Shown: one piece after another, positions 30,990-41,272 of the stretch
Layout: each line of letters begins with the position of its first letter
Numbering within the stretch: position 1 is the stretch's first letter
Origin: Nemertoderma westbladi
Lineage: Eukaryota > Xenacoelomorpha > Nemertodermatida > Nemertodermatidae
Assembly: GCA_032718475.1 (NCBI GenBank)
Contig: JAUCBJ010007393.1
Coordinates: 1-41,272, forward strand
Direction: 5' to 3'
DNA: 41,272 nt
Made by a program: the position numbers and the translations under genes
The notes under the pieces: model-generated
Seen by the model: the letters and a program-made list of their open reading frames with translations, nothing else
What the model was told of the DNA's origin: nothing
The model's database searches: none

Positions 30990-31175
30990 ACTGCTATTAT
31001 CTTAGCTCTCGAAGGCCACACGGAAATTCTACTTGGAAAATTTCTAAACTTTTGCCAAACAACATGTGTACCAAGTTTGGATAGATTTCATCAAAGATTG
31101 GCCGAGTTATTAACGTTTAAAATTGAACACGACAGAACGACAGAACGACAGAACGACAGAACGACAGAACGACAG
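30990..31175 (+). repeat. SINE/LINE-type 3' tail ending in a 9-bp microsatellite
   Basis: CCAAGTTTGGATAGATTTCA, then ATTGGCCGAGTTATTAACG and a run of about five ACAGAACG units (9-bp period) at about 31134-31170. A conserved CCAAGTTT...ATTGG block followed by a short-period tail is common at the 3' end of invertebrate SINEs and LINEs; the head is not recognised here. Confidence 0.5.
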
Positions 31176-31731
31176 GTTGATTAATGGTACCACTACGCTA
31201 AGGCTCACTCACTTCGTGGCTCGCCCCACAATGACGATAAATAATCAATAGATCTGGATGGTATTACTAAAAACAGATCTACAAGCAGGGCACCAGATGG
31301 TTATATAGATTGGCCTATTAGTTAAACAATTATATTTGCCTGCTTTATTACTACAATAATGGATTTCTACTATGCGCGAATTCAGTACTTATTATTTGTT
31401 TTCTAAAAGAGAAGTTCAATGTAAAATATATTATTACTAGTTCTCCCATAATACCATACCATCAGTAAATCAAATTACAACAATACAGTAATACTACTAG
31501 GTCGAGCGAACCCGGACAGTGGACGCGACCCGGACGAGAAATTTTTTTTTTTAATTTACAGAAAATTTGAAAATTTTGCAGTCGCAGGGGGTGGTACTCC
31601 CCTTCATCCACGCTGCATTGGGTTTGGCAATAATGGATTGCATGGTGGTGACAAAATACTTTTGTTAAGCTGGCATAGCATCTCAGTGTGCAGTTTCAAT
31701 GCAGCAGGCCGATTATAGTATATAGTAGTAC
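31176..31731. other. Spacer with a stray LINE-tail fragment
   Basis: Around 31493-31530 (ACTACTAGGTCGAGCGAACC, then GGACAGTGG) is a diverged copy of the LINE 3' tail repeated at 31732-31925. The rest is unassigned. Confidence 0.5.
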
Positions 31732-31925
31732 GTCGAGCGAACTCTAACAGTGGAAATGAGATCCTTCCAGGCTTCCCGATTCTCCAACTACTACTACTAG
31801 GCCGAGCGAACTCGGACAGTGGAAATGAGATCCTTCCAGGCTTCCCGATTCTCCAACTACTACTACTAGGCCGAGCGAACTCGGACAGTGGAAATGAGAT
31901 CCTTCCAGGCTTCCCGATTCTCCAT
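31732..31925 (-). repeat. 69-bp LINE 3'-tail unit in three tandem copies
   Basis: Units start at 31732, 31801 and 31870, exactly 69 bp apart. Each carries the last ~19 codons of the LINE ORF (minus strand, ...WKDLIS) and a (TAG)3-4 tract. The unit nearest the RT (31870-31925) is continuous with the ORF; the other two are extra tails. Confidence 0.9.
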
Positions 31926-34834
31926 AGTTGTCGCAATTTCGTTTGTCTCAAGTTCAGCATCCCTTTCAAGCTGGTCTATATATGTTATAGCCGGTCGTCC
32001 ACGGGTACGCTTTCCATGTTTTGGTTGCCAGAATAGTAGATCTGGTATGACCTCTTCTTTACTTCTCTAGCAGTGCCCACTGAATCCTAATCTGCGTTCA
32101 CGAAGGGTGGTTGATACAGGTGGTATTGTACCATAAAGCTCGGCGTTTGTCATGTGTTGTCTCCAGCTGATGTTTAGGGCTGCCCTTAGTAGTCTTGTAT
32201 AACAACCATCAATTCGTTGTTCAAGTGATTTAGTCAGTGTCCAGGTCTCACCCCCGTATAAAAATACACTTTCCACTGTGGCTCGAAATAATTTAGTCTT
32301 CATGTGCCTGGAGAGATATGATTTCCAGATGGTATCCATTTTTGATGAGCTACCCAAGCCTTTACTTTCCTAACTTCTATGTCCTTTTTGCTACTCTCTA
32401 TCCATGATCCAAGGTACTGGAAGTCGTCGACCTTTCTTAGTTGATTATTATCAATGGTTGTCAAGTTTCCATCAACATTAAAGGTCATGAATTCAGTCTT
32501 GGTACCATTTATATGCAATCCAACCTCCTTAGCAGCCCTCTCCACTTTATTTAGTAGAAGCTGTGCATCTGCTAGCGTATTAGAGAGCAGGGCGATGTCA
32601 TCCGCAAAGTCGGTGCCTGCGTTCTTGAAGTGTGAATCCCAGATCTTCACCCTTTGTGGCCGTCCGCATTGCGTAATCCAGCACGATTACAAATAGTAAT
32701 GGAGCTAATGTGTCACCTTGCAGTATACCAGCCAGGATTGAGAAAAACTCAGTTTCTCCATCTACTGAGAGTACCTGCGCTTCTGTGTCACAATATAACA
32801 ATCCAATGCCAGCAACAATTACTTCTGGTATTCCATAAGCTCTTAGGATTTCAAGCATTTTACCTCTATGGATGGAGTCGAATGCCTTCTTGAAGTCCAC
32901 AAAAGTCATGACAGCAGGGAGATTCTTTGACTTAATTCCTTCAATTAGTCTCCGTAGTGAAAGTATCTGAGCTACTGTTGATCCACTTGGTCGAAATCCA
33001 TTTTGGCTCTTATGCAGTAGTTTCTCTATGTAAGGTCTAATCCTATATAGAATTATTTTATTGTATATTTTGGCAGCTACCACAAGCAGGCAGATCCCAC
33101 GATAGTTTGATGGTATACCGAGCTCTCCTTTCTTGGGCAGAGGCTTTAGTTGACCTTTAGTCCAATTTGGTGGTGGCTTTTCCCCTTTTAACATCCGGTT
33201 GCAAGCATTCAATAATGGTCTGTTTAGCACTCCTGTTTTCCATACCTCTGTTGGGATTTCATCTAATCCACACGCTTTATTATTGGACATGCTTTTAATG
33301 CTTCTTTGGAGTTCGGCAGGTGCGAAGTCCCCTGTTTCTATATGTAGTGTCTTGTCATATATTTTCCTTGTAGGGCTGACCTCGATGTTTGGTGGCTGCC
33401 CAAGCAAGTTGCTGAAGTGATTTTTCCACTTCCCAACACGTTCTTCAGGACTATCGGCTTTGAGGCGCCCCTTTGCACAACTTTTCCGACCAGATAAAAC
33501 TAATTTACAGTTTGTCAGGTAAGTCTTGATTGTTGTTGTATGTGAGCAGTTGTAATTGCTTCAATTTTATCCTATATGTAGTTTTCCTGGCTGATGTTGT
33601 AGGCCAATTTAAGATCGTCCTTAGCTTTCTCAACCTTGTTAATGTTTTCGGTTGTTGGTTGTTCGGTTTTAACTTTGTAGGCTATCTTAAGATCTTCTCT
33701 CATACAAGTAACCTCAGAGTTTTGCCATGGCACATGCTGTTTTCGTTTGGGTTTCTGGGGGATATGCCTCTTAGCTGATTCCTTGTGGACTGTTATTATA
33801 TTCTGGTATATTCAATCGGTGGACTGGTCTTCATCCATTGACTGAAGTGCTTCCAAGCTGTTTTGAACTTCTAATGTGTAAGCATCCTTTACTGCATTGT
33901 CAGTTCTGAGTTTCTCCCAGTCATAGTTGATTTGCTTGCTTGTCCTGGGTTTGCTGGCTCTCAAACTGAGTCTGATCTCTGCTGTGGTCCGAACCAATTA
34001 GGTTGAACGAGCTGCATGCCTCGCAGTTGATCATGCTGTTTCTCTTAAGGATGTAATCTAGTTGTGCTTTGGTTCCATTAGGGTATTGAAAGGTCCATAG
34101 CTTCTTTTCGAATGTGTTGTTTGTTGCTATCAATTCACATTCTTCCATTAGGTCTAAAAGTAAGTACCCATTTCTGTTAGAACTGGTGTTATAGGTGTAA
34201 CCCTTGATGTCCTCTGGGCCAATTTGCGAATTCAGGTCACCAGCAATGACTTTAACATTGTTTTTCGGGATGTCCTTTATAAGTCCAGTCAGATCTTCAT
34301 AAAACTTGACTGCTTGTTCTGGCTCTGAGGTATTGGTTGGACTGTAGCAACAACTGTTGTCTTGGGATTCCCATCAAATGTTGCGATCATAACCCTGGAA
34401 TTTATAGATTCGATGTTGTTTAGGGTCTTAAGTGCAAATGGGCTTAGCAGAATTCCTACTCCACCAATTGATGCATTGGCCGAGTTTCTTACTGCTGAGC
34501 TTGTTACTAACGTCCATCCATTTCCAATGTCATTGTACTTCATGGCAGTGTCTTCATGACAAATCCGATGTTATTGAATGCAGATGATGTCGATGTTATA
34601 TTCCATTGCCAGAGCGACCATTTCAACCTGTTTGCTATGTGTTTTCAGCATGCGTGCGTTCAGTGTAGCAATCTTTAGAGTCTTTTTACATTTCCACAGG
34701 TTGGTTCTTCTTTCTTCTCTGTCTTCTGTTCCAGTAGCCAATTTATCGACCCCAGCCTGGTGTACCACTGAGGGACGTGGTCCTTGTTGACCCGGGCGAC
34801 AACCGTATTTCTCCTGGAGGGTTCTCATACTCAA
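31866..34834 (-). pseudogene. LINE endonuclease-reverse transcriptase, multiple frameshifts
   Basis: Pieces in different frames line up in LINE order: LKIATLNARML and DIICIQ (endonuclease start, ~34640); GGVGILLSPFAL (~34450); NNVKVIAGDLNSQIG (~34240); KAQLDYIL and GSDH (~34000). RT follows with ACGLDEIPTEVW, KPLPKKGELG, YRGICLLVVAAKIYNK, NGFRPSGS, motif A TFVDFKKAFDS, and motif B GILQGDTLAP (33407-32598); after a shift comes motif C DFADDIAL (32650-32300), then YGGETWTLTK and RRLGFSGHC (32357-32067), and after another shift RTRGRPAITYIDQLERD. It ends MENREAWKDL...RSA with the stop taken from the (TAG)n tail (31866-31868). At least five frame changes make it non-functional. The family nicks and primes reverse transcription at target DNA. 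Confidence 0.88.
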
Positions 34835-35335
34835 ATCTTTCAGTTGCGAGAGTAAACCGCTTGTGGTCGCAACTCCTACAAGCGTCTTCGCAGTAGGTCG
34901 CCGTTGGCTGATTATCTTCCGCTGACCTTCTCAGCATGTCTAGCCATTGGTTGATTACCTTCTGTCAATCCATGGCCTACAGCCATGGTGCCGACTGTAG
35001 AGGTCCTTTTGTTACACTCTGAACCAAGTGTGCCTCCTGGGTTAGGTTACCTAACACTGGTAGAGGAGCATCCAGTATAGACAGAGCGGGGCGTATATCA
35101 TATCTACTGCAAATGCGTATCAAGCCTTTGCCTTCAATAGTGCCCTAGGCGATATAGCCGTCAATGACTTATTTAGTTGAAGGGGCTAAAACCGACCCAC
35201 TCTTGATCAACTAAATAATAAATAGGCTACTGGTGCTTATCGGGCCTGCCCTACTGGGCTAACAGCTACAGGTAGTACCACATTACTGCCATAGTGGTAG
35301 CATGATTTGGGGACCTGACCTGACCATACAATTAC

Positions 35336-36155
35336 TACATTCAGTAATTGTGGTTAAAAGTGAGATTAAACATATTACTTGGCTAATTGAACATCACATT
35401 GTAACATCGGAGATTAGTGTGTCTGGTATTGGAAAGTGTAATATGAAATTAGACTTACGAAGGTACTCATTGCTATAGCATTATTTGGTACTTTCAGCAT
35501 GTAGGACTTTGGTTGAGCCTCGAAGTTAGTTAACCTATGTTTACCATTTTATCCATAAAATCATTGGGTCATCACAATTTCCAATTTATACATATATTGT
35601 GACAGCAGAACTGGTTTTGCGTTAATAAATAAATATATTGCCGGAATCATGGCGTCCCTTCATAATTATTTAAGAAAATATACACGATGATTTAGTCACT
35701 GATTTTGCCATATAGATGCTAAAGATACTTATCCATATTTGCGGATGAAGGCACTGCTGTGATTGTATATGTATTGAAAGAGTAATAAGAAGGATAATGT
35801 GCAGTGGATCATGCTAATTAAGTTTAATGTATGTTGTGAAACGTGTTACTAACGGAGTTGTGTAGATGCGCGCCATACCATAAACGTGTGCTTGCGCGAC
35901 AACGCTGCCAGCCCGGTATAGATGGTTCATACAGTTAATGAAAGACTTGATGTTTCAGTAGACTATAATATGTATATTGTCCGTTGATTATAATAGATTG
36001 CCAAATATAACTTAATATTGAACTGATGTCGGATAATAACTACTACTTGTGGCTGCTAACTGACTCCACTACTTCACCCTATCTAAATGATCGCACAAAA
36101 CTAATAATGAGGTTGCAACACATAATATAGCGATACTAAATATCCACATTACTGG
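35336..36155. other. Unassigned intergenic stretch
   Basis: No supported ORF, RNA gene or repeat. Moderately AT-rich. Confidence 0.4.
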
Positions 36156-36168
36156 CCTTTCCAACCCG

Positions 36169-36641
36169 GCTCTCGGGGCAAATACCACACCCTGGTTTGC
36201 CATTCCACAGGGTGGGTGTCGCAGTGGGGCCCATATGAGGCCCATCACCCATATCTACTCTGGCGCACATGACCCACCATTGGCTGTGCAGCTCATCTGC
36301 TGGGTCATGCCCTGTACCCCTGCTGCCAGGTGCAGGTCGCAGTGAAGTGCACTCAGAGTGGACATGAGAACACTCTACTCCTGACCAGCCATTGGTAGAT
36401 CACCATCTGCCTGGCCAGGCCATATACCCCTGCAGCCAAGTATATGGGTCCTTAATCCAGGACCAAGGGCGTCCTTATCCCAGAACGAAGGGGGTCCTAG
36501 TTACAGGACCAGATTTGCCCTAGTAAGAGGGTCTATGCAGCTACAGGTGGCACCTCCTTTATGCTGCATGGAGGTGGCAAGTTTTCTTGATCAATGACCT
36601 AGAATACCTGACCTGACCACAGGTCAGGTATTCTTTCCAAA
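36169..36641. mobile_element. 473-bp GC-richer insertion with 13-bp target-site duplication
   Basis: CCTTTCCAACCCG occurs at 36156-36168 and 36642-36654, bracketing a block clearly richer in G+C than its surroundings. One end holds a perfect 15-bp inverted repeat with a 4-base loop (36601-36634, arms AGAATACCTGACCTG). Inside, two ~75-bp segments are imperfect tandem copies (CCCTGCAGCCA/CCCTGCTGCCA contexts near 36320 and 36430). No pol III boxes or ORF were seen. The ACCTGACCTGACCA motif also occurs at the presumed 5' end of the LINE near 35320, so it may be LINE-related (inference). Confidence 0.6.
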
Positions 36642-36654
36642 CCTTTCCAACCCG

Positions 36655-37215
36655 AGGCACTGATTGGCTCAGTGTTTGTGTCAGCTGATTAATGTACAGC
36701 TACATGTAGTTACATGGGTAAGTTATGCATATTACCTACAGTATATTGCACATAAGCTCCCCGTGTGATTTAATGGTGAGGTTGTTTCCCTTACTTGGAT
36801 GATAGATTTGGTGCCGACCAACTCTACCATTGTTATTCTCGGGTTGCCAATATCTGAATTGGTTTCCCTCCGTGGCCGCTTTCCTTATTGCTAAAATTCT
36901 CCATTAGCTTTTATCCCTACGGTAACAAAACGTTATAACTGCGATGTAAAGTGATATATTATTATCCAAAGCCGACGGATGACTGAAGGAGTGTTTAACT
37001 TTTCAAATAAACTATTACTAGGACTGGAAAGGGTTAACAAAAAAGAGCTAATTACTTTCAGTTTTAATATAACTTTTGAGGAGTAACATTTCTAAGCTAT
37101 ACAATGGAATTCCATTTAATCGCATCAGTGATCTCGTTGAGAGACTTATGTGGAACCAAAATTGATACCGTGAAGGTCATGGGACTATGAGTTATCAACA
37201 AAGCTTTAACTTCTG
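36655..37215. other. Unassigned intergenic stretch
   Basis: No supported ORF or repeat up to the left end of long-TIR copy III. Confidence 0.4.
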
Positions 37216-38262
37216 TTCGCGCTTTCAGACCTTTGGCAGTTTAACCCACCAAATTAAGATGTCTTCTAGATATTAAATCGGTTTTTAGTCTATGACAAGT
37301 ATTTGATTCACTACACTAGTCGAAACCAATCTGTGCGCGACCATTCACCCGCTGGATATTCCCGGGAGATTGGGTTCGACGGTTTAATTTTATTGCTATG
37401 TAAGCCTAATGTATTATTCGACTGACAGTATTATATAATCTCTGACAATATTATTCACCTTCGGGAATATTAACAGTTCCTTTAGGACGTGGCGCTTTAT
37501 CTATATAAACAGAGTTATGACTTAAACTACTCACAACGATATGGCTTAATTATAATTCACATATATGGCGCATTCTTTAGGAATTGCTTCTTTAACAGAC
37601 TCACTCATACACAATGCTGCACAATACTGCACACTAATCTGCCAATCTTCACTGATTTTAGTCACATATAAAAGGAACACAGACTGAATCATGTAGGGTC
37701 TATCAAATAACATTAGATTCACTTCAAACCACTTTAACATAAGTCACAATCGTTTATCTGTAACCCTTCTCTCTTACCTTCGGTATATCAAGAATATTGG
37801 GTTTCGGGGTTATTTATCGTTATTCCAAATATAATAATTCATCAACCATATTATGAAGAACTGACAGTAAATAGCAGTATAAAACAACAACTGAACACTG
37901 ATTGTTATGAGTTTGCAATGTTTCAGCAGTCAGTATGTATGATCAGTTAGCAGTGATTCCATGAGTTAAAGGATATATGTCCTTATAATTAAACCTACTA
38001 GTGTAAGACTAAAAACTGAAACACGGAGGTGCCAAAAGCCGGTTCTTAGGCTCTGGGCAAAAAACATAACACTGCACTACTGAGTTTCTGTATATACCTC
38101 CAACACAGAGACAACAAACGCTCTGATTGGTCAACCTGAACAACGAGAGAACAAAGAAACAAAGAAACGTCGACGTGGCAATATCAGCTGCTAGCCGTCG
38201 TCATGGTAGCGACACTGTTTTCAAGAGTATCGAGCTTTTACGTCACAGAATTACGGATTATG
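37216..38262. repeat. Left terminal arm of long-TIR copy III
   Basis: Matches 131-1165 in direct orientation and, as inverted complement, 16533-17803. Shared landmarks include ATTCACCCGCTGGATA..CCCGGGAG, AACAGTTCCTTTAGGACGTG, GCGCATTCTTTAGGAA and GCTCTGATTGGTC. Clearly more diverged from copies I and II than those are from each other. Confidence 0.8.
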
Positions 38263-38497
38263 TCCTCTAAAGTACAAATACAGAAGAAATAGCTTTTATG
38301 TCCGCTAAAACACCAGTACAGCAAGGACACGGCCTTTTTATGCCTGGTAAACCAACTACAGAGTATTTTACGGAAAAAATAAGGAAAAATAACCGGACAA
38401 TTCAGCAAAAGCTTTTACACCGCTCCCAGAAAATGGGATTTAAGTCTAGAAAATATACAAAATCACAGTTTCTAAAATATAAAAATACTCTAAACAG

Positions 38498-40273
38498 TTA
38501 GTCTTTCTTACGCGGACGGCGTTTACGCAGTTTCTTGAGGTTAGCAAGAGTCCTTTTCTCTTTGGGGCGAGCCACTTTACGAGGAGGGCTGTAGCTCCTA
38601 GGCGAAGGGTGCAATATAATTGCATCAGAAGGTGCAGGGTTACGATCGGTATACCCGCCGGTCGAAGTACCTGGTTGATTAATATCAACCTCAGTGGAGT
38701 GAGGTCTAACGGCCTTTAGAGCGCGTCTTAGGACAGCAGCTCCTACGGGTCCTTGACGGGTCGTCTGGACACTAGCGGTGGGTGGACCGTGAGTGGTGAG
38801 GAACTTTCTCGGTTTAATGGTTCTCTCCAGCTCGCGTTCTCGGGTTCGATATTCATATGGGCGCCGAGATACTTCCTGGAGTTCAGGATGCGAGTTCACG
38901 AAAATGTCGCCATACTCAGGGTCCTGACGGATAAAATTAATCAGGTGATATGTGGTTATATCATTAGGGTTAACGTTTCTAAGGTATTTCCTGACAAACT
39001 TGGTGGAAATACACTCACCAACACGCTTTATTAACTCGTAACTTGGTACGCGTGTTTTCTGTTCAATCGACGCGAATAGATAAGGATGGAACGCGTAAAC
39101 TCCCTCGTAAGCTCGTCCAGGGTAATAGTGATGTCTGGATTCGCAATGTAAATCTGCGTTCGCTTCCCAAGCTCGGATGTATCGCAGGGTGATCATCTCG
39201 TCTACGCTCTCTAAATCGCGATTAAAGGGACAATTGTAACTTTCATGTCCTTTAAGTTGGCAGTAGTGACATTGAGTCATAAATTGTGGGCAGACGGCAA
39301 ATATACGAGAGTTATTAAGCCGGCAATAAGCACAATATATTTCCATCATCGGTTGTTCGAGGAAATAGGAACAAGGTACGCTCGAGTCTAGAGGAGTGAA
39401 GTGGTCTCTCGATGCGCATAATCGACAACGTTTTCGGGAAACGTAGTTGGCGTGTCGATAATCGTACGCTGTTAGACGCTGTGGATCTTGATACCACTCT
39501 ATGACATAATCATTGTCACTGTTCCGAGAAGCCGTAGGTTGAATCGCTTCGGATTCCAAGCATACTGGTTCATCCTCCAGCTGCATAGACGAAGTGGGTG
39601 CGTCAGTTTCCGTAAGTGGACCCACTGTCTGTATTTCCACGACAGAATAACCTGTAGGTATTCGGGGTCTTTGTATAACAGATGAATGTGAGTTCTGTAT
39701 ACAAACGTCTTGAAACACTGCAAATCCAGCGCTACTCAGTTTCTCCGCAGCTGAGTCTCTAAGACTGAGCTTGGTCAGCGCGCGATCCTTGAACTGACTA
39801 TCGACGTTGCGGAACGGAGTCAGAAAGCGCCGGAAACATTCGAAACGTATGAACTTATTGTGTTCGTCTAACTTGGCGAGTTTAGTTCCAAGTATTAACG
39901 GGTGAGCGCGTATGGTACGACTGCACACATCGGCTAGCCAACCGGCAAGTGCTGCGTTTTCAAAGATCGTGTATATAGCTAAGGAAGGGCGAAGGGGAAC
40001 ACTCATAAAGCTATATACGGCACCAGGCGCAGTTAATGGTCCATCAAAATATAAACGAGAGTAATGATCTCCATATACCTGCTGGTAATTTATAGGATTT
40101 CCAACTTTGAAATTCCAACCATATTCTTGAAAGGCAAGATGTCCGATGGATGTCCGTTGTACTTTAGTAATGCCACTGGGTGTATTGGCATACATCGTGC
40201 GAAAGAAACCTCGGCCTTCGGCCCAAGGAGCAATCAGCTGAGTGTCAACGAAAGGGTATGGAATGTTCTCCAT
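38498..40273 (-). CDS. Long-TIR ORF B: zinc-knuckle protein of unknown family (591 aa)
   Basis: An intact 591-residue ORF; ATG in a good context (AACATGG). Residues 1-230 look globular, with no motif I recognise (MENIPYPFVDTQLIAPW, YGDHYSRLYFDGPL). A variable linker (~200-255) precedes three cysteine clusters: C283-x2-C286-x4-H291-x9-C301; C314-x2-C317-x10-C328; and a canonical CCHC knuckle C335-x2-C338-x4-H343-x4-C348. Residues 350-500 are well conserved with copy II (YYPGRAYEGVYAFHPYLF, FVRKYLRNVNP). The tail (566-591) is very basic (KKLRKRRPRKKD). A nucleic-acid-binding, Gag- or nucleocapsid-like role is possible from the knuckle and tail, but that is inference. No RT, DDE, tyrosine recombinase or polymerase motif is visible. 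ORF A ends ~830 bp upstream; splicing between them is possible. Confidence 0.85.
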   Translation of the reverse strand: MENIPYPFVDTQLIAPWAEGRGFFRTMYANTPSGITKVQRTSIGHLAFQEYGWNFKVGNPINYQQVYGDHYSRLYFDGPLTAPGAVYSFMSVPLRPSLAIYTIFENAALAGWLADVCSRTIRAHPLILGTKLAKLDEHNKFIRFECFRRFLTPFRNVDSQFKDRALTKLSLRDSAAEKLSSAGFAVFQDVCIQNSHSSVIQRPRIPTGYSVVEIQTVGPLTETDAPTSSMQLEDEPVCLESEAIQPTASRNSDNDYVIEWYQDPQRLTAYDYRHANYVSRKRCRLCASRDHFTPLDSSVPCSYFLEQPMMEIYCAYCRLNNSRIFAVCPQFMTQCHYCQLKGHESYNCPFNRDLESVDEMITLRYIRAWEANADLHCESRHHYYPGRAYEGVYAFHPYLFASIEQKTRVPSYELIKRVGECISTKFVRKYLRNVNPNDITTYHLINFIRQDPEYGDIFVNSHPELQEVSRRPYEYRTRERELERTIKPRKFLTTHGPPTASVQTTRQGPVGAAVLRRALKAVRPHSTEVDINQPGTSTGGYTDRNPAPSDAIILHPSPRSYSPPRKVARPKEKRTLANLKKLRKRRPRKKD

Positions 40274-41106
40274 GTTCCCATTGTAGGCCTAATATGTTCT
40301 CCGACAGCGATGGTAGAGCAGAGGAAAAACTATTTCGCATTCTGAAATATTCCGAAATACGATCTCAGTAGGAGGATTGTTACATTCGAGGACTATCTCC
40401 AACTGAATTTATCCCCAGTGCGATGAGGTAAACACCAGTTCAAAGATATGTTTGCCTCAGTTGTTCTACATAAGATTTATATCCCCAATCATTAAGGGAG
40501 GTGAACAACCAGATTTATGACACATAATGGTACCAGTTGTTCACAAACTATCCACTTGTCCTTTCAGTCCTTGTTTCACGGTTGTGGACTTGAGGAAATT
40601 AGGAAGTGGTTGATTATCTAATCAAGAACGAGAGGATGGAAGTTGATATCATAAATATCAACAGAATATGACATGGACAGGAGGTGCGGACACCAATATT
40701 AACATCCAGATGAACAGTAAGGGCTGGAAGGTTTAGTATTCGTTTCCCGAAGCTCCGAGCGCGTTGGGAAGAGAAGGTGAGGAGATTTATTAGGATGAGG
40801 TATGATCCATACCACGATACCACTATGATTGGTCGATCGATGAAGGGAGTAAAGAGGAGGAAGGATATAGGGTAGTATCCATAAGACACCACAATGGACA
40901 AGTTTTCCATCACGTCATCATTCATTCTTGTCTTTTAATTGTGACACTGATCACAATAATTACAGGAAAACGATGAAGGAAGAGAAATTTACAGCCTCCC
41001 GAAGGAGACCGCCCGCGAGCACCCGTGCCCCGGGGAAAACTATTCACATTATGGACCCTGGACATTAACATATGTCTCTTCTCCAGTGGTTCGCCTATAT
41101 TTGTCT
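40274..41106 (-). other. Spacer or intron between long-TIR ORF A and ORF B
   Basis: About 830 bp between the ORF A stop and the ORF B start. A 103-codon ORF on the minus strand (40614-40925) is rich in hydrophobic residues, but I cannot support it as a gene: its counterpart is deleted in copy II, so conservation cannot be judged. Confidence 0.45.
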
Positions 41107-41272
41107 TTACAAGCCTTCTTCCACGTTCTTTCTTTCGAGTTTGTTTCGAATAGAGTTCTCGTGTTCTATTCTCGATTTACCGTTTCGACTCCGCTGGGTA
41201 TGATATTTAAATAAAACCATTTCCCTTTCGGTGTCTACATCGTCCGTATCGTGTAAATCGATAGGATGACCA
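41107..41272 (-). CDS. Long-TIR ORF A, 3' part (5' end outside window)
   Basis: In-frame match to ORF A of copy II (HPIDLHDTDDVDTEREM, FKYHTQRSRN, ENSIRN). It then continues ERKNVEEGL to a TAA at 41107-41109, showing the natural C-terminus that copy II has lost. No domain recognised; acidic, then basic. Confidence 0.7.
   Translation of the reverse strand, partial: GHPIDLHDTDDVDTEREMVLFKYHTQRSRNGKSRIEHENSIRNKLERKNVEEGL

Larger units (their letters stand above)
31732..35335 (-). mobile_element. Near full-length LINE (endonuclease + RT), degenerate
   Basis: Minus-strand order is: 5' leader (about 35335-34840), AP-type endonuclease (34834-33960), RT (33407-32300), C-terminal region (to 31866), and a (TAG)n tail with three 69-bp tail units. 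The putative leader holds a 12-bp inverted repeat (35169-35180 and 35207-35218) and starts near the GGTCAGGTCAGGTCC motif at about 35320-35335; the exact 5' end is uncertain. Same LINE type as the element at 22665-25306, but with its RT core present. Confidence 0.75.
37216..41272 (-). mobile_element. Long-TIR element copy III (runs off the window)
   Basis: The left terminus (GCGCTTTCAGACC, then GGCAGTTTAACCC) is followed by a ~1.05-kb arm, the inner module 38263-38425 with TTATGTCCGCTAAAACACC units, and then genes on the minus strand: ORF B (intact) and the 3' end of ORF A. Both are read towards this terminus. The other end is outside the window, so total length and further genes (including any transposase, polymerase or integrase) are unknown. 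I could not assign the element to Polinton/Maverick, DIRS, Helitron or any named DNA-transposon superfamily. Confidence 0.8.

Noticed and set aside
40614-40925. 103-codon hydrophobic ORF between ORF A and ORF B
   Set aside because: No homologue available in the window (deleted in copy II), no clear membrane-protein pattern; it could be an intron.

Overview
The window looks like animal (metazoan) nuclear DNA. It is AT-rich and intron-like, has very few intact genes and is packed with eukaryotic transposable elements of several classes: a pogo/Tigger DNA transposon with a PHD-finger transposase, a BEL/Pao retroelement, a Ty3/gypsy end, two LINEs with (TAG)n tails, a tRNA-derived SINE head, a piggyBac-like TTAA element and large minisatellites. 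This mix fits a marine invertebrate, but I cannot name the phylum from the sequence.

Layout. 1-2.5 kb: foldback derivative of an unclassified element with long terminal inverted repeats (TIRs), here called the long-TIR family, copy I. 3.08-7.6 kb: an apparently complete Tigger element with an intact 739-aa transposase, inserted at the junction of a ~290-bp tandem repeat. 9.2-13.4 kb: two ORFs of a BEL/Pao element that keep Gag, zinc knuckles and aspartic protease but have lost reverse transcriptase and integrase in frame. 15.0-17.8 kb: long-TIR copy II, internally deleted and frameshifted. 18.0-19.2 kb: an 18-bp T-rich minisatellite. 19.55-21.13 kb: a TTAA-flanked piggyBac-like MITE. 21.5-29.3 kb: a host gene on the plus strand, seen as four exons with matching splice sites and the same (1-1) intron phase. 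Its introns hold a gypsy 3' end, a LINE, a SINE and a 2.7-kb 15-bp minisatellite. 29.3-31.7 kb: mostly unassigned intergenic DNA. 31.7-35.3 kb: a nearly full-length but frameshifted LINE. 36.17-36.64 kb: an insertion bracketed by a 13-bp direct repeat. 37.2 kb to the window end: long-TIR copy III, with an intact 591-aa zinc-knuckle gene (ORF B) and the 3' end of a second gene (ORF A).

Most worth attention are (a) the long-TIR family, whose two genes I cannot assign to any known transposon or virus family and which is present as three structurally different copies; (b) the split host gene, whose 24- and 36-nt microexons and cysteine-rich exon are too short or lack the start codon an ORF caller needs, with a proline-rich last exon; and (c) the minisatellite in its last intron, where nearly every 15-bp unit carries a consensus 5' splice site. 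Everything here is manual reading: no database search or alignment was run.
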